A stretch of DNA of 34,391 bases. Origin: an uncultured Ignavibacteria bacterium. GTDB lineage: Bacteria; Bacteroidota; Ignavibacteria; Tepidaquicellales; Tepidaquicellaceae. Both the position numbers and the translations under genes were made by a program. Shown in pieces: positions 9,035 to 17,460 of the stretch (positions are counted from its first letter, which is position 1; each line of letters begins with the position of its first letter). The stretch lies in assembly GCA_937872315.1 (NCBI GenBank), contig CALMST010000317.1, positions 1 to 34,391 of the forward strand, written 5' to 3'. The notes under the pieces are model-generated. The model was not told the DNA's origin. It was given only the letters and a program-made list of their open reading frames with translations, and did not search any database.

Positions 9035-9406
9035 ATGATCACAAAGACAAAAGGAATAGATGATTTTCCGAATAAAATAATTGAATCAGGAAAGGCTGAC
9101 ATGTCAGGACTTCGAAAAATTATATTGAGGATTTTGCCGAAGGCTAAAAAAATTATGATGTATGGAATGCCAGCTTATGAAGTGGAAGTGGAAGTGGAAG
9201 AAAAAGCATTAGCAGCAATTAATTCACAAAAGAATTACATGTTTCTTTATGCCTGTACGGAAGCAATAAAGTATAATAAAGAATTGCTGAAAGGTTTGAG
9301 TTGCGGAAGGAGTTTTATCAGATTTAAAAGTCCGGACAGACTTCCGGAACTAACTATTGTGAATATTTTAAAAGACACGGATTGTATTTGCCGGATTATT
9401 TATTAA
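9035..9406 (+). CDS. DUF1801 (YdhG-like) domain protein
   Basis: A 123 aa soluble protein with the DUF1801 layout. An N-terminal helix leads to LRKIILRILPKAKKIMMYGMPAYE (residues about 26-49; YGMPAY is the family hallmark), then strands KNYMFLYA, then KGLSCGRSFIRFKSPDRLP, matching the family's G-x-G-x-x-R-F pattern near the C-terminus. Relatives include Bacillus Fra/YdhG, proposed iron-binding proteins, but most are uncharacterised. Start is ATG 1 bp after the DUF255 stop. Three tandem GAAGTG hexamers at 9179-9196 encode the odd EVEVEVEE run directly after YGMPAY. The C-terminal tail (DTDCICRIIY) differs from the usual final helix, so a sequence change near the end is possible. Confidence 0.75.
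   Translation: MITKTKGIDDFPNKIIESGKADMSGLRKIILRILPKAKKIMMYGMPAYEVEVEVEEKALAAINSQKNYMFLYACTEAIKYNKELLKGLSCGRSFIRFKSPDRLPELTIVNILKDTDCICRIIY
9179..9196 (+). repeat. In-frame hexanucleotide tandem repeat, (GAAGTG)x3
   Basis: Three perfect copies of GAAGTG followed by GAAGAA, inside the DUF1801 gene, encoding alternating Glu-Val. Change in copy number would keep the reading frame. Confidence 0.8.
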
Positions 9407-9417
9407 TGTTAATATAA

Positions 9418-9424
9418 AAGGAGA
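9418..9424 (+). promoter_or_regulatory. Strong Shine-Dalgarno (AAGGAGA) for the exonuclease gene
   Basis: AAGGAGA lies 4 nt before ATG 9429. Most genes in the window lack such a site, so this is one of only two clear examples and it fixes the start. Confidence 0.75.
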
Positions 9425-9428
9425 ATAT

Positions 9429-10148
9429 ATGTTAGAGAATCAGGATTTAAAAAATGTGCTGGTACTAGATATTGAAACTGTTCCTCAATATGCTTCATAC
9501 GGGGAATTACCGGAAGATATAAAGGAATTTTGGATACACAAAATGCGCAAAAGCATAAGTGAAGGTGAAACTGCTGAAGATACTTATGACAAAGCAGGGA
9601 TATATGCTGAGTTCGGAAAGATAGTTTGTATTAGTGCAGGCGCATTTTATAAAGAGAATGAGAAATTGAAATTCAGATTGAAATCCTACTATGGTGATGA
9701 TGAAAAAATAATCTTGTCGGAATTTTCAGATATGCTAAACAAGGCATATAAAAAAGAAGAGCATACACTTTGCGGACACAATTCGAAGGAATTTGATTTT
9801 CCTTACATTGCCAGAAGATGTCTTATTAACGGAATTCCGATTCCTTTCAAACTTGATAATGCGGGAAAAAAGCCTTGGGATATAAAACTTCTTGATACCA
9901 TGGAATTATGGAAGTTCGGTGATTATAAGAGTTATACTTCAATGAATCTGCTTGCGTCAGTTCTTGGTATCAGTTCACCAAAAGATGACATTGACGGCAG
10001 TCAGGTCGGAGGAGTTTACTGGAAAGAAAAGAATTTAAAAAGAATAATGGAATATTGTCAGAAAGATGTTATCACAGTTGCTCAGGTACTGTTGAAATTT
10101 AAGGGAATGGAATTGCTGAGTGAAGAGAATATAGTTGATGCTAATTAA
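9429..10148 (+). CDS. Predicted PolB-type 3'-5' exonuclease (DNA_pol_B_exo2)
   Basis: A 239 aa stand-alone DEDDy exonuclease of the PolB-like exo2 family; nothing resembling a polymerase domain is present. Exo I is D14-I-E16 (LVLDIETVP), Exo II has D123 (HNSKEFDFPYIARR), and Exo III has Y209 and D213 (YCQKDV), so the two-metal site looks intact. W150-D151 (KPWDIKLLDTMELWKFGDYK) is typical of the family. The likely role is single-strand DNA or RNA trimming; specific substrates of these proteins are poorly known. Start is ATG 9429, well supported by AAGGAGA just upstream. It lies 22 bp after the DUF1801 gene and may be co-transcribed with it. Confidence 0.88.
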   Translation: MLENQDLKNVLVLDIETVPQYASYGELPEDIKEFWIHKMRKSISEGETAEDTYDKAGIYAEFGKIVCISAGAFYKENEKLKFRLKSYYGDDEKIILSEFSDMLNKAYKKEEHTLCGHNSKEFDFPYIARRCLINGIPIPFKLDNAGKKPWDIKLLDTMELWKFGDYKSYTSMNLLASVLGISSPKDDIDGSQVGGVYWKEKNLKRIMEYCQKDVITVAQVLLKFKGMELLSEENIVDAN

Positions 10149-10292
10149 CATTTGGTATTGGGTTAAATCTTGCAGAAAAATTTTTATAATATTTGTTAAA
10201 AATTTTAGTTAAGAACATACTCAAATGTATTTAACTTTTACACATAACAAAATAAGATTAACAGAAATTTAAATAATTAAAAATAATATACT

Positions 10293-12539
10293 ATGATATT
10301 CGATCTCGATCTAATAAAAACAGTTTACAAAAATTTCAAATCAAAAACCGACGCAGCCAAGAAACTGCTAGGACGACCAATGACCTACACTGAAAAGATC
10401 CTTTATGCTCATTTATGGGAAACACCTGAGACACCTTATGAAGGGGGGAAGGATTTTGTAGATTTCAAGCCAGACAGAGTTGCCATGCAGGATGCAACTG
10501 CTCAGATGGCATTGCTTCAGTTTATGTCTGCTGGTATTCCTAAAGTTGCAGTGCCATCAACGGTACACTGTGATCATCTTATTGAGGCAGAAGTCGGAGC
10601 AAAGAATGATCTTTTAAGAGCTTATGGTGATAACAAAGAAGTCTATGAGTTTCTTGCAAGCGTATCAAACAAGTACGGACTCGGATTCTGGAAACCCGGA
10701 GCAGGAATAATTCATCAGGTTGTTCTTGAGAATTATGCTTTTCCGGGAGGAATGATGATCGGCACTGATTCACACACTCCGAATGCCGGAGGACTGGGAA
10801 TGGTAGCAATAGGAGTAGGAGGAGCTGATGCAGTTGATGTAATGGCCGGAATGCCGTGGGAATTGAAATTCCCCAAAGTTATAGGAATTAAACTTACAGG
10901 TAAATTATCAGGCTGGACATCGCCAAAAGATGTAATATTGAAAGTAGCCGGAATACTTACGGTAAAAGGCGGAACAGGAGCTATCATTGAATATTTCGGA
11001 GAAGGCACTGAAACAATTTCATGCACAGGTAAAGGAACAATCTGCAACATGGGAGCTGAGATTGGTGCTACTACTTCCCTATTTCCATATGATGAAAGAA
11101 TGTTTGCATATCTGAAAGCTACCGAAAGAGAGGAGATAGGAAATCTTGCCAATGAAATTAAAGAATATCTGAAAGCCGATGGTGGAAGTGAAAAATACTA
11201 TGATCAGATTATTGAAATAGATCTTAGCACACTTGAGCCGCATATTAACGGACCTTATACTCCTGATCTTGCATGGCCGATTTCAAAATTCAGAGATGCT
11301 GTAAAAGAGAATAATTATCCTGAAGAGCTTAAAGTCGGGCTGATCGGAAGCTGTACAAATTCTTCTTATGAAGACATGGAAAGATCAGCATCAGTCGCTA
11401 ATCAGGCTATAGCAAAAGGACTGAAAGTAAAATCTGAATTTACGATCACTCCCGGATCAGAGCAGATCAGAGCTACTATCGAAAGAGACGGACAGCTTGA
11501 GACATTTGAAAAAGTCGGCGGTCTTGTTCTGGCTAATGCCTGCGGGCCATGCATTGGACAGTGGAAAAGACATGATGTAAAAGATGGTGAAAAAAATTCT
11601 ATATTAACCTCATACAACAGAAATTTTTCAAAACGGAATGACGGTAATACTGCGACACATTCATTTGTTGCTTCCCCTGAAATTGTAACTGCAATGGCAC
11701 TGGCAGGAACTTTGAATTTCAATCCGCTGACTGATGAAATAGAAAATGACAAAGGTGAAAAAATCAAACTTGATATACCGACCGGTAACGAACTTCCTGA
11801 AAAAGGATTTCTCAAAGGTGCACACGGCTATGAAGAACCAGCAAAAGACGGCAGCAATATTGACGTAATTATAGATCCAGAAAGTCAGAGATTAGAAAAA
11901 CTTGAACCATTCAGAAAACCGGATCTTGAAAATGATTTCAAAGATCTGTATTTGCTTTTAAAAGCAAAAGGAAAATGTACGACTGATCATATCTCAATGG
12001 CAGGACCATGGCTTAAGTACAGAGGACATTTAGATAACATATCCAACAACATGTTCATAGGAGCAGTTAATTCATTTAACGAAAAAATGAATTCTGTTAA
12101 GAATTCACTCAACGGTAATTATGAAGCTGTTCCTAAAACAGCAAGAGATTACAAAGATAAAAACTTTGGCTGGGTGGTAATCGGCGAGGAAAATTACGGT
12201 GAAGGTTCATCACGTGAACATGCTGCGATGGAACCGCGGTTCCTCGGAGGAAGGGCTATTATTGTAAAATCATTTGCCCGGATCCATGAGACCAATCTTA
12301 AGAAACAGGGAATGCTCCCGCTTACATTTGCTGATCCTAATGATTATGATCTTATAGAAGAAGGCGACAGAATCGAACTCGGTGTAAAAGATATCAAAAC
12401 CGGTGAACAAATTAAAATGACCGCAAGACACAGCGACGGAACATCGGATGACATTCTGCTAAACCATACTTTAAATGATCAGCAGATAGGATGGTTCAAA
12501 GCAGGCAGCGCTTTAAATATGATGGCCGCTACAAAATAA
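10293..12539 (+). CDS. acn: Aconitate hydratase, mitochondrial type
   Basis: TCA-cycle enzyme that isomerises citrate to isocitrate using a [4Fe-4S] cluster in the cytoplasm. At 748 aa it has the length of mitochondrial-type aconitase rather than AcnA/IRP1 (about 890 aa) or AcnB. The cluster ligands are C354 ([11 protein letters not shown]), C417 and C420 ([11 protein letters not shown]), each four residues below the porcine numbering, which shows nearly gap-free alignment. Other landmarks are MQDATAQMA near residue 65, [10 protein letters not shown] near 91, [13 protein letters not shown] near 157, and, in the C-terminal swivel domain, [20 protein letters not shown] near 642. The leader is A/T-rich with no Shine-Dalgarno. 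A GC-rich hairpin follows the stop codon. Confidence 0.97.
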   Translation: MIFDLDLIKTVYKNFKSKTDAAKKLLGRPMTYTEKILYAHLWETPETPYEGGKDFVDFKPDRVAMQDATAQMALLQFMSAGIPKVAVPSTVHCDHLIEAEVGAKNDLLRAYGDNKEVYEFLASVSNKYGLGFWKPGAGIIHQVVLENYAFPGGMMIGTDSHTPNAGGLGMVAIGVGGADAVDVMAGMPWELKFPKVIGIKLTGKLSGWTSPKDVILKVAGILTVKGGTGAIIEYFGEGTETISCTGKGTICNMGAEIGATTSLFPYDERMFAYLKATEREEIGNLANEIKEYLKADGGSEKYYDQIIEIDLSTLEPHINGPYTPDLAWPISKFRDAVKENNYPEELKVGLIGSCTNSSYEDMERSASVANQAIAKGLKVKSEFTITPGSEQIRATIERDGQLETFEKVGGLVLANACGPCIGQWKRHDVKDGEKNSILTSYNRNFSKRNDGNTATHSFVASPEIVTAMALAGTLNFNPLTDEIENDKGEKIKLDIPTGNELPEKGFLKGAHGYEEPAKDGSNIDVIIDPESQRLEKLEPFRKPDLENDFKDLYLLLKAKGKCTTDHISMAGPWLKYRGHLDNISNNMFIGAVNSFNEKMNSVKNSLNGNYEAVPKTARDYKDKNFGWVVIGEENYGEGSSREHAAMEPRFLGGRAIIVKSFARIHETNLKKQGMLPLTFADPNDYDLIEEGDRIELGVKDIKTGEQIKMTARHSDGTSDDILLNHTLNDQQIGWFKAGSALNMMAATK

Positions 12540-12563
12540 TTCAACTTAAATTTCTTTTCTTCT

Positions 12564-12588
12564 CAATCCCGGGCACTGCCCGGGATTG
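12564..12588 (+). terminator. GC-rich perfect hairpin after aconitase (no T tract)
   Basis: An 11-bp perfect stem (CAATCCCGGGC with GCCCGGGATTG) closes a 3-nt ACT loop 24 bp past the aconitase stop. The GC content is unusual for this AT-rich DNA. Downstream bases (CAGAATAACTT) are not T-rich, so it may be a pause, an attenuator or an mRNA-stabilising 3' end rather than a classic intrinsic terminator. Confidence 0.55.
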
Positions 12589-12608
12589 CAGAATAACTTA
12601 CAAATAAA

Positions 12609-13364
12609 ATGAACCTGGCAAAATATTTATTTTTTATACAAACTTTTTTTATCTTTACAGGTAATGTTTATTCGCAGACCCTTTCGCCATCTACAGTTTC
12701 CAGACTCTGGGATAAGCTCGATAAAGAAATTATTAACGGAACTATTGATGACAGTGATGCTGAAGATCTGATGGAAGAATACGAACCATATATCATAAGA
12801 TATTTTAAAGAGCAAAACGGAAAGAAAGTATTGAAATCTGAATGGGTTTTTCCTCTAAACAATTATACTTCGATCTATTACCGTGAAAACGGAAATGATT
12901 ACAGAGATGAGAATTATGACTATTTTCAGGGCAGTGATACCAGAGGGCATCCGGCGCATGATATTATGATATTGGATGAAAACAAAGACCTTCTTGATGA
13001 CTCTACTCTGAAACCTGTTGATATAGTAAGTATGTCGAGTGGCGTAGTCGTGGCAACTGATACAACATGGGCTCCGGGTTCTCTTTTAAGAGGCGGAAAA
13101 TATGTGAAAATTTTTGATGTAACGAACATGGGTTTATTTTATTATTCACACTTATCCGAAGTCAGCGTCAAACCCGGAGATGTACTTAATGCCGGAGACA
13201 AGATCGGTGAGGTCGGAAGAACAGGTCGGAAAGCAATTTTGAAGCCGGGGAAAACTCACGTTCACGTTTCATTCTTAATTTCTGAAGATGGTTATCCGGT
13301 ACCGCAGGAATTCATTAATGAACTAAGAAATGCCGAAAAAAATAATAATCTGAATAACAGATAA
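12609..13364 (+). CDS. Exported M23-family (LytM/lysostaphin-type) metallopeptidase
   Basis: A 251 aa exported zinc endopeptidase expected to cut peptide cross-links in peptidoglycan. A signal peptide covers residues 1-22 (LFFIQTFFIFTGNVYS, then Q). The M23 domain spans about 90-235. Zinc ligands are H114 and D118 (GHPAHDIM, the HxxxD motif with Ala at the usual Gly) and H219 (THVHVS). The additional catalytic histidines H181 (YYSHLS) and H217 are also present, so it should be active. VKPGDVLNAGDKIGEVGRTG (about 187-206) is the standard turn region. There is no LysM or SH3 anchoring domain. It follows aconitase by 69 bp, separated by a strong hairpin, and its stop is only 2 bp from the convergent transporter gene. 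Confidence 0.88.
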   Translation: MNLAKYLFFIQTFFIFTGNVYSQTLSPSTVSRLWDKLDKEIINGTIDDSDAEDLMEEYEPYIIRYFKEQNGKKVLKSEWVFPLNNYTSIYYRENGNDYRDENYDYFQGSDTRGHPAHDIMILDENKDLLDDSTLKPVDIVSMSSGVVVATDTTWAPGSLLRGGKYVKIFDVTNMGLFYYSHLSEVSVKPGDVLNAGDKIGEVGRTGRKAILKPGKTHVHVSFLISEDGYPVPQEFINELRNAEKNNNLNNR

Positions 13365-13366
13365 AT

Positions 13367-14839
13367 TTATTTTTTTACTAAATGTTTCGGCACCAGAATT
13401 TTTTCCGTCATTTCAAAAAATAATTCGGTTAATATAGCCAGCAATGCCGCCGGAACCGCTCCCATCAGGATAAGCTTTGTGTTATTCAATGCAAGACCTG
13501 TTACTATAAATTCACCCAGTCCTCCTGCACCAATGAAAGCAGCCAGTGTAGCCGTTCCGATACAGATCACAGCCGAAGTTCTGATGCCGGCGATCACTGT
13601 TGGTACTGATAATGGAATCTCCACATATCTTAATTTCTGAAAATTTGTTAATCCAATTCCAGAAGCTACTTCTTTTAGAAGCGGATCAACTGAAAACAAT
13701 GCTGCAGCAGTATTTCTCAGAATTGGAAGTAACCCGTATAGAAACAAAGCTGCAATAGCCGGAACGACTCCTATTCCGAACAGCGGTATCATAAAGGCAA
13801 GCAATGCGATAGAAGGAATTGTCTGAAGCAATCCCGCGACATACAGAACAGGTTTTGATAAATATGAATATATATATATTAATATGCCCAGAGGTACGGC
13901 AATGATAACTGAAAAGAAAAGAGCTATGGAAGTAATTTTAAGATGCTGAAATAATTTTGGTAATATTTGCTGCCATATGCTTTGATCTTTAATTTCCGGA
14001 TTCAATTTTTTTATCAGATCTTTTTTTAAAAGAAAATTTCCGGCAACTTCCGCAAAAGTCTTATTTTCGTAAAGCACCTGTTCATTCATTTCCTGCATTT
14101 CAGATTCGGATATTTTACCTGTAAGCCTTCCTGATATTTCTTTGATCTTACTTTCCACGCCAATATTGTAAAATGTCACAGCAGAATATACAGGAAAAAA
14201 GTTTTTATCATCTTCCAGAATCTTTAAATTATACTTCGGGATCTCTCCGTCAGTGGAATAAACATCTGTAAGTTCTATCTGTTTGTCTTCAAGAGCTTTG
14301 TAAGCCAGTCCATGCTCAAGTCCGGCGGGTTTCTGCGGGAGATCATATACTTTTGAAAGATTTTTCCAGCCGTCTTCTCTGTTGAGAAATTCATGACTCA
14401 AACCTAGTTTCAATTCAGGATGAAGTTTAAGATCAGATATATTTTTTAGGTCCTTAATCTCCGCTGTGCTGTCCGTTACGGCTAAAGCATAAGTATTATT
14501 GAATCCGAATTCACCCGAGATATCAAGTTCCTGTTCATTAAGTTTATTTCTTAATTCTTCATAAGTTTGTCTGGATTTAAGTTTCAGAATTGCTTCTGAA
14601 ATTGTTCCTGTATATTCGGGATAAAGGTCTATTTCTTTATTTATCAGAGCCTGATAACATACAAGTGTGCCCCCAAGATTGAATTTTCTTTCAACCCGGT
14701 AACCTTCGTTTTCGAGTAACTGAGAAAGTATCTCGCTTAATATATAACCTTCATTAAAATGTTTAGCCCCGACCCTGATCGTTTGTCCGTTTGCGGCAGA
14801 ACTGATTATTAAAATTAAAATTATCAGAATGTTTTTCAT
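13367..14839 (-). CDS. OpuC/EgtU-like fused substrate-binding protein and ABC permease
   Basis: Bifunctional component of an osmoprotectant-type (OpuA/ProU/EgtU) ABC importer, 490 aa. Residues 1-19 form a signal sequence (IILILIISSAANG, then Q). About 20-273 is an OpuAC-type binding domain (IRVGAKHFNEGYILSEILSQ; KEIDLYPEYTGTISEAI). About 295-480 is a BPD_transp_1 permease with the ABC-contacting EAA loop near 390-412 (EVASGIGLTNFQKLRYVEIP). In well-known fusions such as Helicobacter EgtU or Lactococcus BusAB the permease comes first and the binding domain last; here the order is reversed. The ATPase gene ends 4 bp upstream, so the two form an operon. Because egtB lies divergently next door, a trimethylammonium substrate (ergothioneine, hercynine, betaine, choline) is plausible but unproven. 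Confidence 0.88.
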   Translation of the reverse strand: MKNILIILILIISSAANGQTIRVGAKHFNEGYILSEILSQLLENEGYRVERKFNLGGTLVCYQALINKEIDLYPEYTGTISEAILKLKSRQTYEELRNKLNEQELDISGEFGFNNTYALAVTDSTAEIKDLKNISDLKLHPELKLGLSHEFLNREDGWKNLSKVYDLPQKPAGLEHGLAYKALEDKQIELTDVYSTDGEIPKYNLKILEDDKNFFPVYSAVTFYNIGVESKIKEISGRLTGKISESEMQEMNEQVLYENKTFAEVAGNFLLKKDLIKKLNPEIKDQSIWQQILPKLFQHLKITSIALFFSVIIAVPLGILIYIYSYLSKPVLYVAGLLQTIPSIALLAFMIPLFGIGVVPAIAALFLYGLLPILRNTAAALFSVDPLLKEVASGIGLTNFQKLRYVEIPLSVPTVIAGIRTSAVICIGTATLAAFIGAGGLGEFIVTGLALNNTKLILMGAVPAALLAILTELFFEMTEKILVPKHLVKK

Positions 14840-14843
14840 ACGG

Positions 14844-15578
14844 TTATTTCAGAAATTCAATTTGTGATCTTATAAAATATTTTACGAATTCTATTTCAGA
14901 ATTTAGTATTTCCTCCCTGACGCCAGTTTGCCGGATCACGCCTTTTTCGATAATTATGATCCTGTCAGCAAGCTTAAATGCTTCCTGCAGATCATGAGTT
15001 ACAATAACAATTGTTCTGGGTTCAATGCTTTGTATTCTGAGCAGTTCGGAATGAATCTCACTTTTTGTAGTCGGATCAAGAGCACCAAAAGCTTCATCAA
15101 GAAGAAAAATTTTCGGATTCAGCATCATTGCCCTGCATATCCCGACTCTCTGCTGCTCACCTCCTGATAATTCGGCGGGATACTTTTTCAGAAATTTTTC
15201 AGGCAAGTCAACAAATTTTAAAAGTATATCTAATCTGTCACTTATTTTTTCCTTATTCCATTTATTTAATCTACCGAGTAAAGTAATATTTTCATAAACA
15301 TTCATGTGCGGAAAAAGAGAAGTCCCCTGCACGGAATATCCGATCTGCTTTCTTAATTCATAAATATCGGAGTGGATAATCTTTTCACCAAAAACTTTTA
15401 CTGTTCCACTGTCAGGTTTCAGAAGTCCGTTAATTAGTTTGAGGATAGTGGATTTGCCGCTGCCGCTTCTGCCCAATATGACTGAAATTTTATTTTCCTC
15501 CATGCTGAAGCTGACATTATCAAGTACTTTCTTATCTGCATAATACTTATCGGTATTTTCGAATATCACAGGATGCAT
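14844..15578 (-). CDS. OpuC/EgtU-like ABC importer ATP-binding protein
   Basis: Cytoplasmic ATPase of the adjacent osmoprotectant/betaine-type importer. The 244 aa protein has Walker A G36-T44 (GRSGSGKST), Q-loop Q84 (YSVQGTSLFPHMNV), signature LSGGEQQRVG from residue 137, Walker B with D161-E162 (IFLLDEAFGALD) and H-loop H195 (VTHDLQEA), so it should be fully active. It ends shortly after the ATPase core: the C-terminal tandem CBS domains that sense ionic strength in OpuA/ProV are absent. This argues against simple osmotic gating and fits a scavenging transporter. It is the first gene of the two-gene unit, transcribed away from egtB. Confidence 0.9.
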   Translation of the reverse strand: MHPVIFENTDKYYADKKVLDNVSFSMEENKISVILGRSGSGKSTILKLINGLLKPDSGTVKVFGEKIIHSDIYELRKQIGYSVQGTSLFPHMNVYENITLLGRLNKWNKEKISDRLDILLKFVDLPEKFLKKYPAELSGGEQQRVGICRAMMLNPKIFLLDEAFGALDPTTKSEIHSELLRIQSIEPRTIVIVTHDLQEAFKLADRIIIIEKGVIRQTGVREEILNSEIEFVKYFIRSQIEFLK

Positions 15579-15646
15579 TTTAATTTCTTCGTTTCATTTT
15601 TAATTAATAATTAGGAATTTAAGAATACAATAAACCCCTGAATTCA

Positions 15647-15671
15647 TTTACAGCACAAATTGTGTTGCAAA
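15647..15671. promoter_or_regulatory. 25-bp imperfect palindrome in the transporter/egtB divergent region (candidate operator)
   Basis: Half-sites TTTACAGCACAA and TTGTGTTGCAAA flank a central A and match at 10 of 12 paired positions. The core CACAA-A-TTGTG is perfect. The palindrome starts 69 bp from the transporter ATPase start and ends 36 bp before the egtB ATG, a good position for a regulator controlling both genes. No regulator gene is adjacent. Confidence 0.5.
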
Positions 15672-15707
15672 TTATTAATTTATTTTTTTTCAATTTTAAA
15701 AATTGAT

Positions 15708-17075
15708 ATGGACAATATAAATATTATGAGAACTTCTAATGAGTTAAAAAATGATGAAACTTTCACAACAGGTGAAAATTTGTTTAAAGAATTTTTAAAA
15801 GTCAGAGAACAGACAATCGAAATTGTGAGACCTCTTGAGATTGAGGATTATGTTGTACAGACTGAAGCATTTATGAGTCCCCCAAGATGGCATCTTGGTC
15901 ATTTATCTTGGTTTTATGATCAGCTTCTGAGAAAACATTTCAGAGGATATCAACCTTATAAAGAAAATTACGATTACTATTTCAACTCATATTATCTTAC
16001 ATTCGGTGAACTATTCAACAAATCAAAACGTGGAACAATATCCCGTCCGACGGTTAAAGAAACACTCGGATACTGGTATTGGGTCAATGATGAAGTTAAA
16101 AAATATTTATGTTCCCATGAAATTATTACAGAAGATATTTATGATCTTTTTATTCTTGGATTTAATCATGAATATCAGCATCAGGAATTATTGATTTATG
16201 ATCTGCAGCATTTACTTGCCGATAAATATAATCCTGCCGAAATCAGATCCTCTCAGGGAAGATCAGATAAGTATAAGAAAGAATTGATAAAAATTCCGGG
16301 CGGTTTATTTGAAATGGGATTTGATACAAATAAACATCAGAATGTTTTTGCATATGATATAGAAATGCCGGTTCATAAAATATTTTTGAATGATTTTTTT
16401 ATGGATAAATATCCTGTTACAAACGGAGATTATCTTGAATTCATGAAAGACAGCGGATACGGTAATTTTAAATTCTGGCTATCGGAAGGCTGGGAAACTG
16501 TTAACAGGGAAAAATGGAAAGCCCCGCTATACTGGCAAACGAATGATAACGGGGACTGGATAAGGATCGATTTCAGAGGAGAAAAAAAGATATCAGAAAT
16601 TGCTGACGAGCCGGTGACCAATGTCAGTTATTTTGAAGCGGACGCATTTGCAAAATGGGCAGGAAAACGTTTACCGACTGAGGCTGAATGGGAAAAAGCT
16701 GCATCATTTGATGAAGACTCCGGAAAGAACAGATTGTTTCCATGGGGCGATGATCTGCCTGATGATTTCAAAGCTAACCTTTTAGAATCGAAACTCTGGG
16801 GAACAGCAAAAATTAATTCTTATCCCGAAGGAAAAAGTTATTTTGGTTGTCATCAGTTGATAGGTGATATGTGGGAATGGACAAGTTCCGAATTCATGCC
16901 TTATCCGGGATTCCGAACAGGATTTGCGGAATACAACGATAAATGGTTTAATAACCAAAAAGTACTCAGAGGCGGTTCTTTCGGAACATCAAAATATTCC
17001 ACCAGAAATACTTACAGAAATTTTTTTAAAATTCATGAAAGATGGCTGATATCAGGATTCAGATGTGCCATATAA
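15708..17075 (+). CDS. egtB: EgtB-family sulfoxide synthase (ergothioneine biosynthesis)
   Basis: Non-heme iron enzyme that joins hercynine to a cysteine-type thiol with O2, forming the C-S bond of ergothioneine. An ATG at 15708 (455 aa) is preferred over an upstream in-frame TTG at 15660, which lies inside the palindrome. From that ATG, the DinB_2 domain covers about residues 25-170 and carries the iron-binding set: H65 (WHLGHLSWFYDQ), H154 and H158 of the HX3HXE motif (HEYQHQE, E160). The C-terminal FGE-sulfatase/C-type-lectin domain (about 195-455) contains KRLPTEAEWEKAA, IGDMWEWTSSEF, RGGSFGT and the terminal SGFRCAI. No egtD (histidine methyltransferase) or egtE is in the window. The related selenoneine synthase SenA is an alternative, but no SenB/SenC partner is present. 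Confidence 0.88.
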   Translation: MDNINIMRTSNELKNDETFTTGENLFKEFLKVREQTIEIVRPLEIEDYVVQTEAFMSPPRWHLGHLSWFYDQLLRKHFRGYQPYKENYDYYFNSYYLTFGELFNKSKRGTISRPTVKETLGYWYWVNDEVKKYLCSHEIITEDIYDLFILGFNHEYQHQELLIYDLQHLLADKYNPAEIRSSQGRSDKYKKELIKIPGGLFEMGFDTNKHQNVFAYDIEMPVHKIFLNDFFMDKYPVTNGDYLEFMKDSGYGNFKFWLSEGWETVNREKWKAPLYWQTNDNGDWIRIDFRGEKKISEIADEPVTNVSYFEADAFAKWAGKRLPTEAEWEKAASFDEDSGKNRLFPWGDDLPDDFKANLLESKLWGTAKINSYPEGKSYFGCHQLIGDMWEWTSSEFMPYPGFRTGFAEYNDKWFNNQKVLRGGSFGTSKYSTRNTYRNFFKIHERWLISGFRCAI

Positions 17076-17460
17076 ATCAATACTGACCGTAATATTTTCA
17101 TATAAGTAAATTATAGTTAAAAGTGAATTCTGATCCATGTTATTCTGCTGAGTTTATTGAAACCGCCTGCGATAAATTACAGAAAGAAATTCTGAGTATT
17201 GGCGGGATGTTAAAATATTCCTTTTTGAAACTTCCAGCGAAATGGCGGGGCAATGGCGGGATCTGTCAATAGATTTTACAGTATAAGCCGATTTTGAATC
17301 AATTCATAAATAATTTTTATTTCATTAAATCGTTTTGGACTGTACCGGTTTTTAAATACAAACTTAATTAATTTAGACAGTTAAATTAAAAATTTTTATC
17401 GTTATTTTTTCATTCAGATTATCTTTAAATTAAATTAAACAAATAAAAAAGGAGTAAAAA
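17076..17460. other. 385-bp intergenic region with a possible decayed coding fragment
   Basis: No intact gene is supported between egtB and the DUF937 gene. From 17176 to 17286 one plus-strand frame stays open for 36 codons without a suitable start codon. It reads protein-like, with EYWRDVKIFLFETSSEMAG and then QWRDLSID, a repeated WRD unit. At DNA level TGGCGGG occurs three times between about 17200 and 17260. The GC content here is higher than the surrounding A/T-rich spacer. From 17287 to 17448 only A/T-rich leader DNA is seen. Confidence 0.35.
17449..17454 (+). promoter_or_regulatory. Strong Shine-Dalgarno (AAGGAG) for the DUF937 gene
   Basis: AAGGAG lies 6 nt before ATG 17461, near-ideal spacing. 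It is one of only two clear Shine-Dalgarno sites in the window and suggests high translation of this gene. Confidence 0.75.

Noticed and set aside
10733-11152. 139-codon minus-strand open frame inside aconitase (and another at 11402-11815)
   Set aside because: Antisense to a highly conserved enzyme; composition and lack of domains indicate shadows.
15660-15707. Upstream TTG start adding 16 residues to EgtB
   Set aside because: It lies inside the candidate operator palindrome and adds residues not expected in EgtB; ATG 15708 (or ATG 15726) fits better.
15708-17075. EgtB homologue as selenoneine synthase SenA
   Set aside because: No SenB or SenC gene is adjacent and no SenA-specific residue was recognised; EgtB is the simpler call.
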